Assembly: GCF_004359985.1 (NCBI RefSeq)
Contig: NZ_SMRO01000002.1
Location: 558,001 to 622,000 of the forward strand
Direction: 5' to 3'
From: Paraburkholderia flava
Lineage (GTDB): Bacteria > Pseudomonadota > Gammaproteobacteria > Burkholderiales > Burkholderiaceae
Length of the DNA: 64,000 bases
Below the pieces are notes generated by a model. It ran no database searches, had not been told where the DNA came from, and saw only the letters and a list, made by a program, of their open reading frames with translations. The translations under genes were made by a program, and so were the position numbers. Each line of letters begins with the position of its first letter. The first letter of the stretch is position 1. Positions 25,478-33,918 of this stretch are shown here, piece after piece.

Positions 25478-26680
25478 ATGCCACTTTCCGAATTTCCCAT
25501 GTCCGAGCCTGTTCCACCCAATCTTGCGATCGACATGCCAATCGTCTTCGTCGATCTTGAAACGACCGGTGGTTCCGCGGGCGAAGACCGCATTACCGAA
25601 GTAGGCGTCGTCGAGATCGGACCGGGCGGTGTGTCGCGCTGGAGTGCATTGGTCGATCCGCGGCGATCGATTCCCCCGTTCATTCAGCAGCTCACCGGGA
25701 TTACCGATGCAATGGTGCGCGGCGCGCCCACGTTCGACGCCATCGCTCCGGGGCTTTTCGAGCGCCTGAACGGCAAGCTGTTCGTCGCGCATAACGCCGG
25801 CTTCGACCGGGGCTTCCTGCGCAGCGAGTTCTCGCGCGTGGGCTTCGCGTTCAATCCGGACGTGCTTTGCACGGTCCGACTGTCGCGCGCGCTGTTTCCC
25901 GCCGAAAAGCGGCACGGACTCGATGCGTTGACGTTGCGGCATGCGCTGGTCGCCGCCGACCGTCACCGCGCGCTCGCCGACGCCGATCTGTTGTGGCAAT
26001 TCTGGCAGCGTCTTCACACGCTGGTACCGACGGACGCACTGCGCGCGCAGATCGAGCGCACGATGCAGCGCTATCGGCTTGCCGGCGACATCACCGAGGA
26101 TCATCTCGATGCCGCACCGGCAGGCTGTGGCGTCTATATGTTTTACGGCGACGATGACGTGCCGCTTTACGTCGGCAGGAGCGTGCGCGTGCGTCAGCGG
26201 CTACGCGCGCATCTGACGGGCGAGCGTCGGTCGTCGCGTGAAATGCGCATTGCGCAGCAGGTGCGGCGGGTCGAATGGCGCGCGACGGGCGGCGAGGTCG
26301 GTGCGCTGCTCGCGGAGGCGCAGTGGATCGCGACGTTTGGTCCGGTGCATAACAAGAAGCCGCGTAGCTCGAGGAGCGATCCGGTCGATGCACCGTGGCC
26401 CTACGACGGGGCGATCGCCTTCGAGGAGCGCGAGGAGCGGGATGACACGCAACGGCAGCGCACGTTTCATGTCGTCGACCGGTGGCGCTACCTCGGCAGC
26501 GCACCTTCGCTCACCGCAGCCGCCGCGCTATGGTCCACGACCACGACCACGACCACGGCCGGCACGTTCGAACTGTCCACCTACCGGATCCTGCAGACGC
26601 ATCTCGCGCGCGGTCTGCGCGTGATGCCCCTTGCCGTACCCGAGTCCGCGATGACGGGCACCGCGTCCGCCGCGGCATAA
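25478..26680 (+). CDS. 3'-5' exonuclease / GIY-YIG nuclease fusion (DnaQ-UvrC-like)
   Basis: This 400-aa protein joins a DEDD exonuclease domain (about residues 20-185) with a GIY-YIG endonuclease domain (about 215-300). The exonuclease motif ExoI is VDLETTG (Asp26, Glu28), followed by AHNAGFDRGFL and HRALADADLLWQF. The nuclease domain reads GCGVYMFYGDDDVPLYVGRS, then R, E and N of the family. Such fusions are annotated as DNA polymerase III epsilon-like or Cho-like and probably act in DNA repair. The start could instead be the Met at codon 8. Residues about 350-360 contain a Thr run encoded by a CCACGA hexamer repeat (26535-26558). Confidence 0.88.
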   Translation: MPLSEFPMSEPVPPNLAIDMPIVFVDLETTGGSAGEDRITEVGVVEIGPGGVSRWSALVDPRRSIPPFIQQLTGITDAMVRGAPTFDAIAPGLFERLNGKLFVAHNAGFDRGFLRSEFSRVGFAFNPDVLCTVRLSRALFPAEKRHGLDALTLRHALVAADRHRALADADLLWQFWQRLHTLVPTDALRAQIERTMQRYRLAGDITEDHLDAAPAGCGVYMFYGDDDVPLYVGRSVRVRQRLRAHLTGERRSSREMRIAQQVRRVEWRATGGEVGALLAEAQWIATFGPVHNKKPRSSRSDPVDAPWPYDGAIAFEEREERDDTQRQRTFHVVDRWRYLGSAPSLTAAAALWSTTTTTTTAGTFELSTYRILQTHLARGLRVMPLAVPESAMTGTASAAA

Positions 26681-26711
26681 CATCGATACGGCTGATCCCA
26701 GCAATCAGCCG

Positions 26712-27311
26712 TTAGCCGGTCGCTCCGACACCGCCCGATTCACACACATGACCCAGCGCGTGCACGAGCGCCTGCGAGTAAGCGGCGTCGTAGCGCGTCA
26801 GCGATTTCCAGTTTGCAACGCCATCCGCGACCCGCGTCGGGCAGTCCGGCGTCGCGCGCAACGGCTGCACGCGTGCGAGCCCAGCGATCAGCGATACCGT
26901 CAATGCATCCAGCTGCGGCCGGGTCGTGGTCGCGAGATCCGGTGCCGGACCTTCGGGCGGACGCGTCGTCTGCCACGTCTTGAACAGATCGTTCTGAACG
27001 TCTTTGCTCGCGTCGATCTGGTCCTGGAAAAACGCGTGCGCGAATGCCGGATCGACGTTTGCCGCAGCCGCGCGCTTTTCCACATCCTTGAGCAACGCGG
27101 CTTCGCGAGGCGTGTCGGTAATCGACCGATGATTCGCCCACTTCCAGCGCGCGACCGGTTCAGCCAGCGCGAGCCGCTGCGACGCGAGCGCGATCAGATT
27201 GGTCAGCGCGACATCGGCGTCGGCCGCGTGAGCCGATGCCGGTACGAACGCAACAGCGGGGAACAGCGCGAGCACACAGCCGAGCGCTCGAAAGCGAGAC
27301 GAAGTTTTCAT
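26712..27311 (-). CDS. Secreted chorismate mutase, AroQ gamma class
   Basis: This 199-aa protein has a cleavable signal peptide (about residues 1-29, ending SAHA-AD). An all-helical chorismate mutase domain follows: LIALASQRLALAEPVARWKWANHRSI (first long helix), then DPAFAHAFFQDQIDASKDVQ, the usual second-helix signature. It converts chorismate to prephenate in the periplasm. The physiological role of the exported class is unclear. The C-terminal part, with two cysteines (CPTRV and HVCESG), fits the gamma subclass disulfide. It ends tail to tail with the exonuclease gene, 31 nt away. Confidence 0.9.
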   Translation of the reverse strand: MKTSSRFRALGCVLALFPAVAFVPASAHAADADVALTNLIALASQRLALAEPVARWKWANHRSITDTPREAALLKDVEKRAAAANVDPAFAHAFFQDQIDASKDVQNDLFKTWQTTRPPEGPAPDLATTTRPQLDALTVSLIAGLARVQPLRATPDCPTRVADGVANWKSLTRYDAAYSQALVHALGHVCESGGVGATG

Positions 27312-27563
27312 CGGGAGAGAATAGATGTCGGTACGGGAGCGACCGGAAAGCGGAAGGATAGACGAAGCGCCGAAGGAGCGTGCGCCGGTCAGGCAAAACG
27401 GAGGGGAGGAACGTGACGCGCGCGCAAACCCACACGTCAGCGCGATGGGCTACTGACGATCAGCGGGCGACAACCCGCATGCGCGATTCCAGCGGTGCGC
27501 GCAAACGCGAGTTACCGCAGCGCAGCATCGAAACTGCGGCGGTCGCAACGTCGCGACAAGCGC

Positions 27564-27713
27564 TTACTTTTGCTCGCACGTCTTGCGTTGCTCGTCGAGA
27601 AACGCACGAACGTGTTGCGGCAATTCGGCCCCGAGGAATTCGACGCCTGCGGGTTCCGGGTCCGGACTAAATACCTTGTCCGGGCTCGGGACTCTCGGCG
27701 GTTTGGTATCCAT
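27564..27713 (-). CDS. Small hypothetical protein (49 aa)
   Basis: A 50-codon frame starts at the ATG at 27713 with GGAGAA 5 nt upstream and stops with TAA at 27564. The product begins MDTKPPRVPSPDKVFSPDPE, a proline-rich disordered segment. It ends in a charged helix (LPQHVRAFLDEQRKTCEQK) with a lone cysteine. It has no membrane segment and no family that I recognise. The strong ribosome site and coherent domain layout support it; its function is unknown. Confidence 0.6.
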   Translation of the reverse strand: MDTKPPRVPSPDKVFSPDPEPAGVEFLGAELPQHVRAFLDEQRKTCEQK

Positions 27714-28404
27714 GATAGTTCTCCTGTGCAAACCGATTATCTGCCTCGACCGCCGATTTGCACCAGCGCTGCGAAGCCGTCATGTTGCTTTCACCACTCC
27801 TCTGTTGCTTTAACGGCACAGCGCTGGATTAATTCAAAGCCGTCCAAATAAAATTTGTAGATTCCGCCCGTCGGGATGCACGCTCGAAATTTCAGTCGCC
27901 GATCTCTTTGATAACGAATGATCACCTGTCTGCGTTGACGTGCATTCGTTCGTCATCGCTCGTTGCTGGTGGTTCCCGCAGTTCGCGAGCTAACCTCCAC
28001 GCAATCCACATTCCATTTGCCGATCGGCCGTGCGTTTTTCCCGGCGCGATCGCGTAGCGCGTTGAAGATCAACTCACCGCACAGGTTGACTTCGCGCTTC
28101 CGTCATATGAATCATCATCAACGGGCGAAATTTTTCCGCCGCGTATTTGCGTTCGCCCTCGGGAACCAGCTGATGCCGCGCGACACATGGGAAACTCGGT
28201 TCGCGTCGTGGGGGATAAGGAAAGCATTCGCTGTCGCGCATCCGGACGCGCGGTGGCTGCAACGAAAGACGGATCGAATGCGAGGCGCCGGAGCGAACCC
28301 TCAACGTTTGGTCCGAACACATTGAGCCGGCGCGTGTGATACGTACAACAGCAACGATCTTGCGCGGGACCCGCGCCCCAACACTGATCGACAGGAGTCA
28401 GGCA
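27714..28404. other. Long intergenic region
   Basis: This 691-nt stretch has patchy lower GC (for example around 27830-27930). Overlapping frames exist on both strands (27963-28325 plus, 28069-28494 minus), but none has a ribosome site or protein-like composition. It should contain the promoters of the divergent 49-aa gene and the SDR gene. I see no known RNA structure. Confidence 0.4.
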
Positions 28405-29175
28405 ATGCGAGTATTGATCACAGGATCTGCCGACGGGCTCGGCCAGATGGCCGCGCGTCTGCTCGTCGCGGAGGGTCATCGAGTGGTGCTGCATGGTCGG
28501 AGCGCGGCGCGCTCGCAGCAGGCGCTCGATGCGGTGCCGGGCGCGGAGGCCGTGGTGTCAGGCGATCTGTCGAGCCTTCGCGACATGGCCGACGTCGCCG
28601 CTCAGGCGAACCGCCTCGGGCGTTTCGATTCGATCATCCACAACGCGGCGGTGGGGTACCGCGAACAACGACGCATCGAAACAGAGGATGGCCTGCCGCA
28701 CGTCTTCGCGATCAACACGCTCGCGCCGTACGTGCTGACCGCATTGATCGATGCGCCGCAGCGGCTCGTCTATCTGAGTTCGGGTCTGCATCGCAGCGGC
28801 GATGCGAGTCTGGATGATCTCGAGTGGCGAGCGCGGCGCTGGGACGGCACGGCCGCGTATTCGGATTCGAAACTGCACGACCTGCTGCTTGCATTCGCGG
28901 TGGCACGGCGCTGGCCGCACGTGTTGTCGAATGCGCTCGAGCCCGGTTGGGTCGCAACGAAGATGGGCGGTCCCGGCGCGCCCGACGATCTCGATGCGGC
29001 ACCGCGCACGCAGGCGTGGCTCGCGGTGAGCGACGATGCGGCGGCGCGCGTGAGCGGGCAGTACTTCTATCACATGAAGCCGCGTCCCACGCATCCGGCG
29101 GCAGACGATCCCGACGTGCAGGATCGTCTGCTCGATGCGTGCGAGCGGTTGTCGGGCGTCGCGCTACCCGACTGA
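28405..29175 (+). CDS. SDR family NAD(P)-dependent oxidoreductase
   Basis: This 256-aa short-chain dehydrogenase/reductase starts at the ATG at 28405, with AGGAG 9 nt upstream. The cofactor loop TGSADGLG (residues 6-13) varies the TGxxxGxG motif, and HNAAVG corresponds to NNAG. LVYLSSG precedes the active-site region, and YSDSKLHDLL supplies Tyr and Lys (YxxxK). The C-terminal part (NALEPGWVATKMGGPGAPDD) is typical of retinol-dehydrogenase-like SDRs. Substrate unknown. It ends 16 nt before the convergent hydrolase gene. Confidence 0.92.
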   Translation: MRVLITGSADGLGQMAARLLVAEGHRVVLHGRSAARSQQALDAVPGAEAVVSGDLSSLRDMADVAAQANRLGRFDSIIHNAAVGYREQRRIETEDGLPHVFAINTLAPYVLTALIDAPQRLVYLSSGLHRSGDASLDDLEWRARRWDGTAAYSDSKLHDLLLAFAVARRWPHVLSNALEPGWVATKMGGPGAPDDLDAAPRTQAWLAVSDDAAARVSGQYFYHMKPRPTHPAADDPDVQDRLLDACERLSGVALPD

Positions 29176-29191
29176 CTCGGTGGCGGACAAG

Positions 29192-31159
29192 TTACGTCGC
29201 GGCGCCGAGCGGAACCGTCAGCGACGTCCCCGCCGGGTCCAGCCTCAATTCGGTGCCTGCTTCCGGACGCAGCGTCGCTTCGTAGTCGCTCGACAGCACG
29301 ACGAAGCCGAGACGATGACCCGCCGCGAGCGTGTAGTCGCGCGGCATGAACGTGAGCTGCAGATCGTATTGCATGCCCGGCTGGACCGGCTGCGACGCAC
29401 CGATCGATGCGCGGTTGCGCGGATCGGTCCACGCACGCGTGATGATCGTCGCGGTGCCGTCGGGCGCGCGGTCGATCAGCAATCCAGTCACGTTCGCGAC
29501 GGCTGAGAACGCCAGCCGCACCTTCGCGGTCGCCGTGCCCGACAGACGGCTCGCGGTCGCGAGCGGAGCCGTGTCGAAGCGCCCGCGATGCGCGCCGCTG
29601 TCGGTGTTCGCGAGATCGAGCGCCATGATTTGCGCATCGTCGGTGAACGTCACGATGGGGCCGCCGCTCGCGTAGCGCAGCAGCACGCCGTCGCGCGAGC
29701 CGTCGCCTCCCGCGAAATAGCGGATGGACCGCGCGCTGCTCGCCGGCCACTGCGCTTCCTTCAGCAGCGTGCCGTCGGTCTGCTCGATCACCGCGCCCGC
29801 ATCGCGTTCGATCGCGTTGTTGTTGCCGAGCAGATAACGCGTGAACCAGCGGTTCACTTCGGTCGTCCACGCGGCGCCCATCGCCGGCCGGTTGCGCGGG
29901 TCCATGTGCGTCCCGCGATGCAGCCACAGTTGCGTCGGTACGTGTTGCCGCCGCATCGACTGATACCAGCCTATCGATTGATCGGTTCTGACGTTGTCGT
30001 CGGTGAGTCCCTGCGCGATCAGCGCGGGCGCGACCGCGTTGCGCGGCGAGACTTCGCGCGCGGCCCAGAATGCCGAGTAGTCGCCGGTGGTGCGGTCTTC
30101 GTCGCGATACGCTTCGTCGATCAGATGCGTGCAGCGTTCGGGATGCGCGTTGGTCAGCAGTGCCTTGAGGTAGACGTCGACGTCTTCGCCCTGATAACCG
30201 TCGGGTGCGCGCACGAGCCCGGCCTGTCGATAGTAGCCGTACATGTTGTCGAGGCCCGCGATCGGCACGATTGCGTCGAGTCCGCGTGTGCGCAGACCCG
30301 CAACCATCTTCGGCAGCGTGCCGTCGTACGACACGCCGTACATGCCGACGTGACCCGTCGACCAGTCCGCGACGACCGGCTTGCCCGCGCTGTCCTGCGC
30401 GACCGCATCGCGGCCGAGCCAGCGGATCACCGATGCCATCGCGACCGATTCTTCGTGCGTGAGAATCGTCGGGCAGCCGTCGGAGCCCGCGGTGCCGAGC
30501 GAATCCGCATAGACGATCGTGAAGCCGCGCGGCACGAAGTACGACTCGATCCATGAGCGCGCAGCCATGGCCATGCTGGCTTCTTCGCGCAGATGCGAAA
30601 CAGGAGAGGGCGCGGCCTTGAGGACGCGTGCGGACGATTGCGTCGATACGCCTGGAGCGGGATGCGGACTGCCGTCGAGTTCGACATCGACATCGTGATC
30701 CGGCGCGTCGGCGAGATCGTTGTTGTACGGACTTGCGAGCACGATGACCGGCGTCTTTGCACCGTCGGCGGTTTCGGACGGCCGCACGATATGCACGTGA
30801 ATGCGGTCCTTCGTGCCGTCGCCGTCGGAATCGACCGGCGTGTCGACCCACGCATCGGTTGCGATCGTGTTACCCGACAGCGACGGCTGCACCTGACCGT
30901 CCTTGATGACCGCGCGATACTTGCCGCTCGTGATGTCCGCGTACGGCACGCCCGACGGCGAGAGCTTCGGTGCGCCGTTCGCATCCGGCGAGTTAGCGGC
31001 GGAGGGCGTGTCCTGTTTCGCTTCGACGGCCTTGTTCGCGGTCGCGGCACCACCCGAGCCGCTGCTGCCGTTGTCTCCTCCGCATGCCGCAAGCGATGCG
31101 GCGGCCGCGAGTGCGGTGATCCAGAGATGCAGTGAACCGGTCGAACGCAGTGCCATCAT
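29192..31159 (-). CDS. CocE/NonD family (X-prolyl dipeptidyl-peptidase-like) lipoprotein hydrolase
   Basis: The product is about 655 aa with a lipobox (ASLAAC, Cys26) and a Ser/Gly linker, so it is a lipoprotein. The alpha/beta-hydrolase domain has the nucleophile motif GVSYDG (Ser277), a preceding PVIVLASPYNND strand, and the His region (LHRGTHMDP). A C-terminal jelly-roll domain (X-Pro dipeptidyl-peptidase C) covers about residues 430-655. Relatives are Xaa-Pro dipeptidyl-peptidases and cocaine esterase; here it may cleave peptides or esters in the periplasm. Two adjacent ATGs (31159, 31156) fit the site GAGGGG. Confidence 0.9.
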   Translation of the reverse strand: MMALRSTGSLHLWITALAAAASLAACGGDNGSSGSGGAATANKAVEAKQDTPSAANSPDANGAPKLSPSGVPYADITSGKYRAVIKDGQVQPSLSGNTIATDAWVDTPVDSDGDGTKDRIHVHIVRPSETADGAKTPVIVLASPYNNDLADAPDHDVDVELDGSPHPAPGVSTQSSARVLKAAPSPVSHLREEASMAMAARSWIESYFVPRGFTIVYADSLGTAGSDGCPTILTHEESVAMASVIRWLGRDAVAQDSAGKPVVADWSTGHVGMYGVSYDGTLPKMVAGLRTRGLDAIVPIAGLDNMYGYYRQAGLVRAPDGYQGEDVDVYLKALLTNAHPERCTHLIDEAYRDEDRTTGDYSAFWAAREVSPRNAVAPALIAQGLTDDNVRTDQSIGWYQSMRRQHVPTQLWLHRGTHMDPRNRPAMGAAWTTEVNRWFTRYLLGNNNAIERDAGAVIEQTDGTLLKEAQWPASSARSIRYFAGGDGSRDGVLLRYASGGPIVTFTDDAQIMALDLANTDSGAHRGRFDTAPLATASRLSGTATAKVRLAFSAVANVTGLLIDRAPDGTATIITRAWTDPRNRASIGASQPVQPGMQYDLQLTFMPRDYTLAAGHRLGFVVLSSDYEATLRPEAGTELRLDPAGTSLTVPLGAAT

Positions 31160-31435
31160 GTCCCCTCGTAATCGGATTGTTGGGGAATGGTAGTTGGCGC
31201 GAGTCGGCGCGTTGCTCACGCTTTCTCACTTCTGGAGCGCGATGCGGCGGTGGGGCGCGGCGATGATGCGCGATGGGACATTGGAACGCGGTGCCGGAAA
31301 GTTCGCGGTCGCTTTTTATCCCGACGACGATGACGAGACTTCGATACGTGATCGCTGTCGGATGCGCTTTTCGGCTGCGCATCGCGGCCGTTGGCCTGTA
31401 TCGTGACCGACGATAGATAAGGAGGACCATGTGCA

Positions 31436-32515
31436 ATGGCTGAGCCGTTATTGATCTACTCGGAAGTCCCTCTTTCTTTTGCCGCGTTCAAGCGATGGCT
31501 GGCGCTGCCGTCCGCGTCGGTAGAAAGCGATCGGGCCGCTGGTGCAGAAAATTTCGTCGGTAGCATCTGCGGGTTGATCGCGTCGTACATTCAGGGCGCA
31601 TGCGATCCCGCTACAGGCAACTACCTGATGTGCCGCTACGACCGGACACAGAAGGCTCTGCAATTCGCCGCGTGCCTCTACGACGGCTCGACGGCGGACG
31701 CGCGAGAGGACGCGCACCGCCTCGCTGCGATAGCGCGTTCCGCGATCGCGTGTCAGCGTGGTAACGCGAAGAGCGGGTACATCGTGGCGGAGCTCGATGA
31801 GCTTAACTGGCCTCCGGCGCAGGACGTCGATAAAGGGCGCATGGCTTCGCTCGAGAAAGACCCCGTCGATGTCACGCCGGAATGGTTCGCCGCGTGGACC
31901 TCGGCGCTGGCCACGTTGGGGCCGTTCGAGAGCCAGATGGAGTGGATCGATCGATTGATCCTGGATGAGCTTCGACAAAATGCACTGCTTCAGCAGGCGA
32001 GCCCCGAGCGGCCGGTTCGCATAGGCTGGCTTTATACGGATGGCCAGCAGGTTTATGCGTCAGTAGCGGGGAAGTCGTTTTACGTCGACGATCCCGACGC
32101 GCCCGATGGCCAGCGAATGGAGCGCACACCCGACGCGCTCTATTTCCTCGAAGGCGCGAATCCCCGCACGATGCGCGCGCTGTGCGACGACTACTACACC
32201 GACGGGAACCTGCTATGGCATTGCAATATATTTTCAGGCGAGATGCCGCAGGCTCTCGCGTACTGCAAAGGCCATACCCCCAGCATCTACAAATTTGTGG
32301 ACAGCTCCATCGACTCGCTTGTCGTGATGGGTGATTCGGCGTGGAACGTCGCGTACGACGACAGCAAGCCACCTCAGCATCGCTATCACGTCCGGCACAC
32401 GGCGATCGACGGCAACACGTTCGAGCGGATATCGGCTACGCGTTCGTTTCGGGATTGTCGACGACGCTACGCGTTCGACGAGCGCACCGGCCTCTGCCCC
32501 GTTGAAGAGCCGTAA
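31436..32515 (+). CDS. Hypothetical protein (359 aa)
   Basis: I do not recognise this family. The protein is soluble, without signal peptide or membrane helix. It is rich in aromatic and acidic residues and has repeated short motifs of the type 'xxxFYVDDPD' and 'ALYFLEGANPRTMRALCDDYYTD', which recall DKNYY-type repeats of uncharacterised proteins. Seven or so cysteines are scattered. AAGGAGG lies 10 nt before the ATG. A 5-codon frame (ATG TGC AAT GGC TGA, from 31429) sits between the ribosome site and the start and ends 8 nt inside the gene, so coupling is possible. It is alone on its strand. Confidence 0.75.
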   Translation: MAEPLLIYSEVPLSFAAFKRWLALPSASVESDRAAGAENFVGSICGLIASYIQGACDPATGNYLMCRYDRTQKALQFAACLYDGSTADAREDAHRLAAIARSAIACQRGNAKSGYIVAELDELNWPPAQDVDKGRMASLEKDPVDVTPEWFAAWTSALATLGPFESQMEWIDRLILDELRQNALLQQASPERPVRIGWLYTDGQQVYASVAGKSFYVDDPDAPDGQRMERTPDALYFLEGANPRTMRALCDDYYTDGNLLWHCNIFSGEMPQALAYCKGHTPSIYKFVDSSIDSLVVMGDSAWNVAYDDSKPPQHRYHVRHTAIDGNTFERISATRSFRDCRRRYAFDERTGLCPVEEP

Positions 32516-32548
32516 CGTGCGACGCCCGACGTGTCGGCGAATCCAGAA

Positions 32549-32584
32549 AAACAAAAAGCCCAGTCGCGATGACTGGGCTTTTGC
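32549..32584 (-). terminator. Bidirectional terminator between the 359-aa gene and tRNA-Thr
   Basis: AAGCCCAGTC ... GACTGGGCTT hairpin. On the minus strand it is followed by TTTTTGTTTTT (for tRNA-Thr), and on the plus strand by TTTTGCC (for the 359-aa gene). Confidence 0.88.
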
Positions 32585-32595
32585 CTGAAACTGTT

Positions 32596-32671
32596 TGGTG
32601 CCGGAAAGAGGAATCGAACCCCCGACCTTCGCATTACGAATGCGCTGCTCTACCGTCTGAGCTATTCCGGC
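32596..32671 (-). tRNA. tRNA-Thr (anticodon CGU)
   Basis: A 76-nt gene with acceptor GCCGGAA/TTCCGGC, anticodon loop TTCGTAA (CGT), the TTCGATT T-loop and encoded CCA at 32598-32596. The anticodon arm and variable loop match E. coli thrW closely. Confidence 0.97.
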
Positions 32672-32724
32672 ATCAGGGAACCGCGATTATAGGGACGTTT
32701 TACGGCTCTTGGCAAGTCCCGCGC

Positions 32725-33741
32725 TCAATTTTTTGACTCGAGGTGGTACCGCGTGACGCGGTCCACTTCGTTCTTCGAGCCGAGGAACACGGCAACGCGT
32801 TCGTGCAGGCTCTTCGGCTGGATATCCAGAATGCGCTTGTGGCCGTTGGTTGCCGCACCGCCCGCCTGCTCGACGATGAACGCCATCGGGTTCGCTTCGT
32901 ACATCAGGCGCAGCTTGCCGGGCTTGTCCGGCGTGCGCATGTCGGCGGGGTACATGAAGATGCCGCCGCGGTTCAGGATACGGTGCACGTCGGCGACCAT
33001 CGATGCGATCCAGCGCATGTTGAAGTCCGCCTGCCGCGCGCCGTCCTTGCCGTCCTTCAATTCGCCGACGTACTGCTGGACCGGCGGATACCAGTGACGC
33101 TCGTTCGACGCATTGATCGCGAATTCGCGCGTCTCGACGGGGATGCGCATGTCGCTTTGCGTGAGCACCCACGACCCGAGCTCGCGATCCAGCGTGAAGC
33201 AGTTCACGCCGTGGCCGGTGGTCAGCACGAACACGGTTTGCGGACCGTACACCGCGTAGCCCGCCGCGACCTGCTTGGTGCCCGGTTGCAGGAACGACTG
33301 CTCGGTGGATTGCTGGCCGTCGGGCGAACGCAGCACCGAGAAGATCGTGCCGATGGAAACGTTCACATCGATGTTCGACGACCCGTCGAGCGGATCGAAC
33401 ACCAACAGGTATTCGCCCTTCGGATAGTTCGCGGGGATCGGAAAGAACTGCTCCATTTCTTCCGATGCCATGCCGGCGAGGTTGCCGCCCCATTCGTTGG
33501 CTTCGAGCAGGATTTCGTTCGACAGGATGTCGAGCTTCTTCTGCACTTCGCCCTGCACGTTTTCGCTGCCGGCGGTGCCGAGCGCGTCGCCGAGCGCGCC
33601 CTTGCTGACGTGATAGCTGATCGCCTTGCACGCGCGCGCGACGACTTCGATCAGCAGGCGCAGGTCGGCCGGCAGGTTGTTGTTCTCGCGTTGCTGCTCG
33701 ATCAGATACTTGGTGAGAGTGGTACGACGCTGCAAGGCCAT
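32725..33741 (-). CDS. fbp: Fructose-1,6-bisphosphatase class 1
   Basis: This 338-aa gluconeogenic enzyme hydrolyses fructose 1,6-bisphosphate to fructose 6-phosphate. The metal site [21 protein letters not shown] (about residues 113-133) is intact, as are EEMEQF and the C-terminal [25 protein letters not shown]. The ATG at 33741 has GGAGTAGAG upstream. It lies downstream of pepN on the same strand with a terminator after pepN, so it is ordinary housekeeping and not an operon partner. Confidence 0.97.
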   Translation of the reverse strand: MALQRRTTLTKYLIEQQRENNNLPADLRLLIEVVARACKAISYHVSKGALGDALGTAGSENVQGEVQKKLDILSNEILLEANEWGGNLAGMASEEMEQFFPIPANYPKGEYLLVFDPLDGSSNIDVNVSIGTIFSVLRSPDGQQSTEQSFLQPGTKQVAAGYAVYGPQTVFVLTTGHGVNCFTLDRELGSWVLTQSDMRIPVETREFAINASNERHWYPPVQQYVGELKDGKDGARQADFNMRWIASMVADVHRILNRGGIFMYPADMRTPDKPGKLRLMYEANPMAFIVEQAGGAATNGHKRILDIQPKSLHERVAVFLGSKNEVDRVTRYHLESKN

Positions 33742-33868
33742 TGCTCTACTCCGGAAAGGCGAAGGGGACAGTCGGGATTTTACCCGCTCGGATCGGGTGC
33801 TCCGTGTTTTCCCGGGTTTTGTCGCGATCGCGCGGTGGCAGCCGGTGTGCGATTGGCGAGCGAGGCAC

Positions 33869-33896
33869 AAAAAAGCCGGCACAGGTGCCGGCTTTC
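33869..33896 (-). terminator. Rho-independent terminator of pepN
   Basis: GCCGGCAC-CT-GTGCCGGC followed by TTTTTTG on the minus strand, 23 nt after the pepN stop. Confidence 0.92.
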
Positions 33897-33918
33897 GATG
33901 CAACGCAAACCGCTCCGC

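Noticed and set aside
27963..28325. Plus-strand frame of 120 codons (and overlapping minus-strand frames) in the SDR upstream region
   Set aside because: No Shine-Dalgarno, no hydrophobic or domain pattern; likely non-coding.
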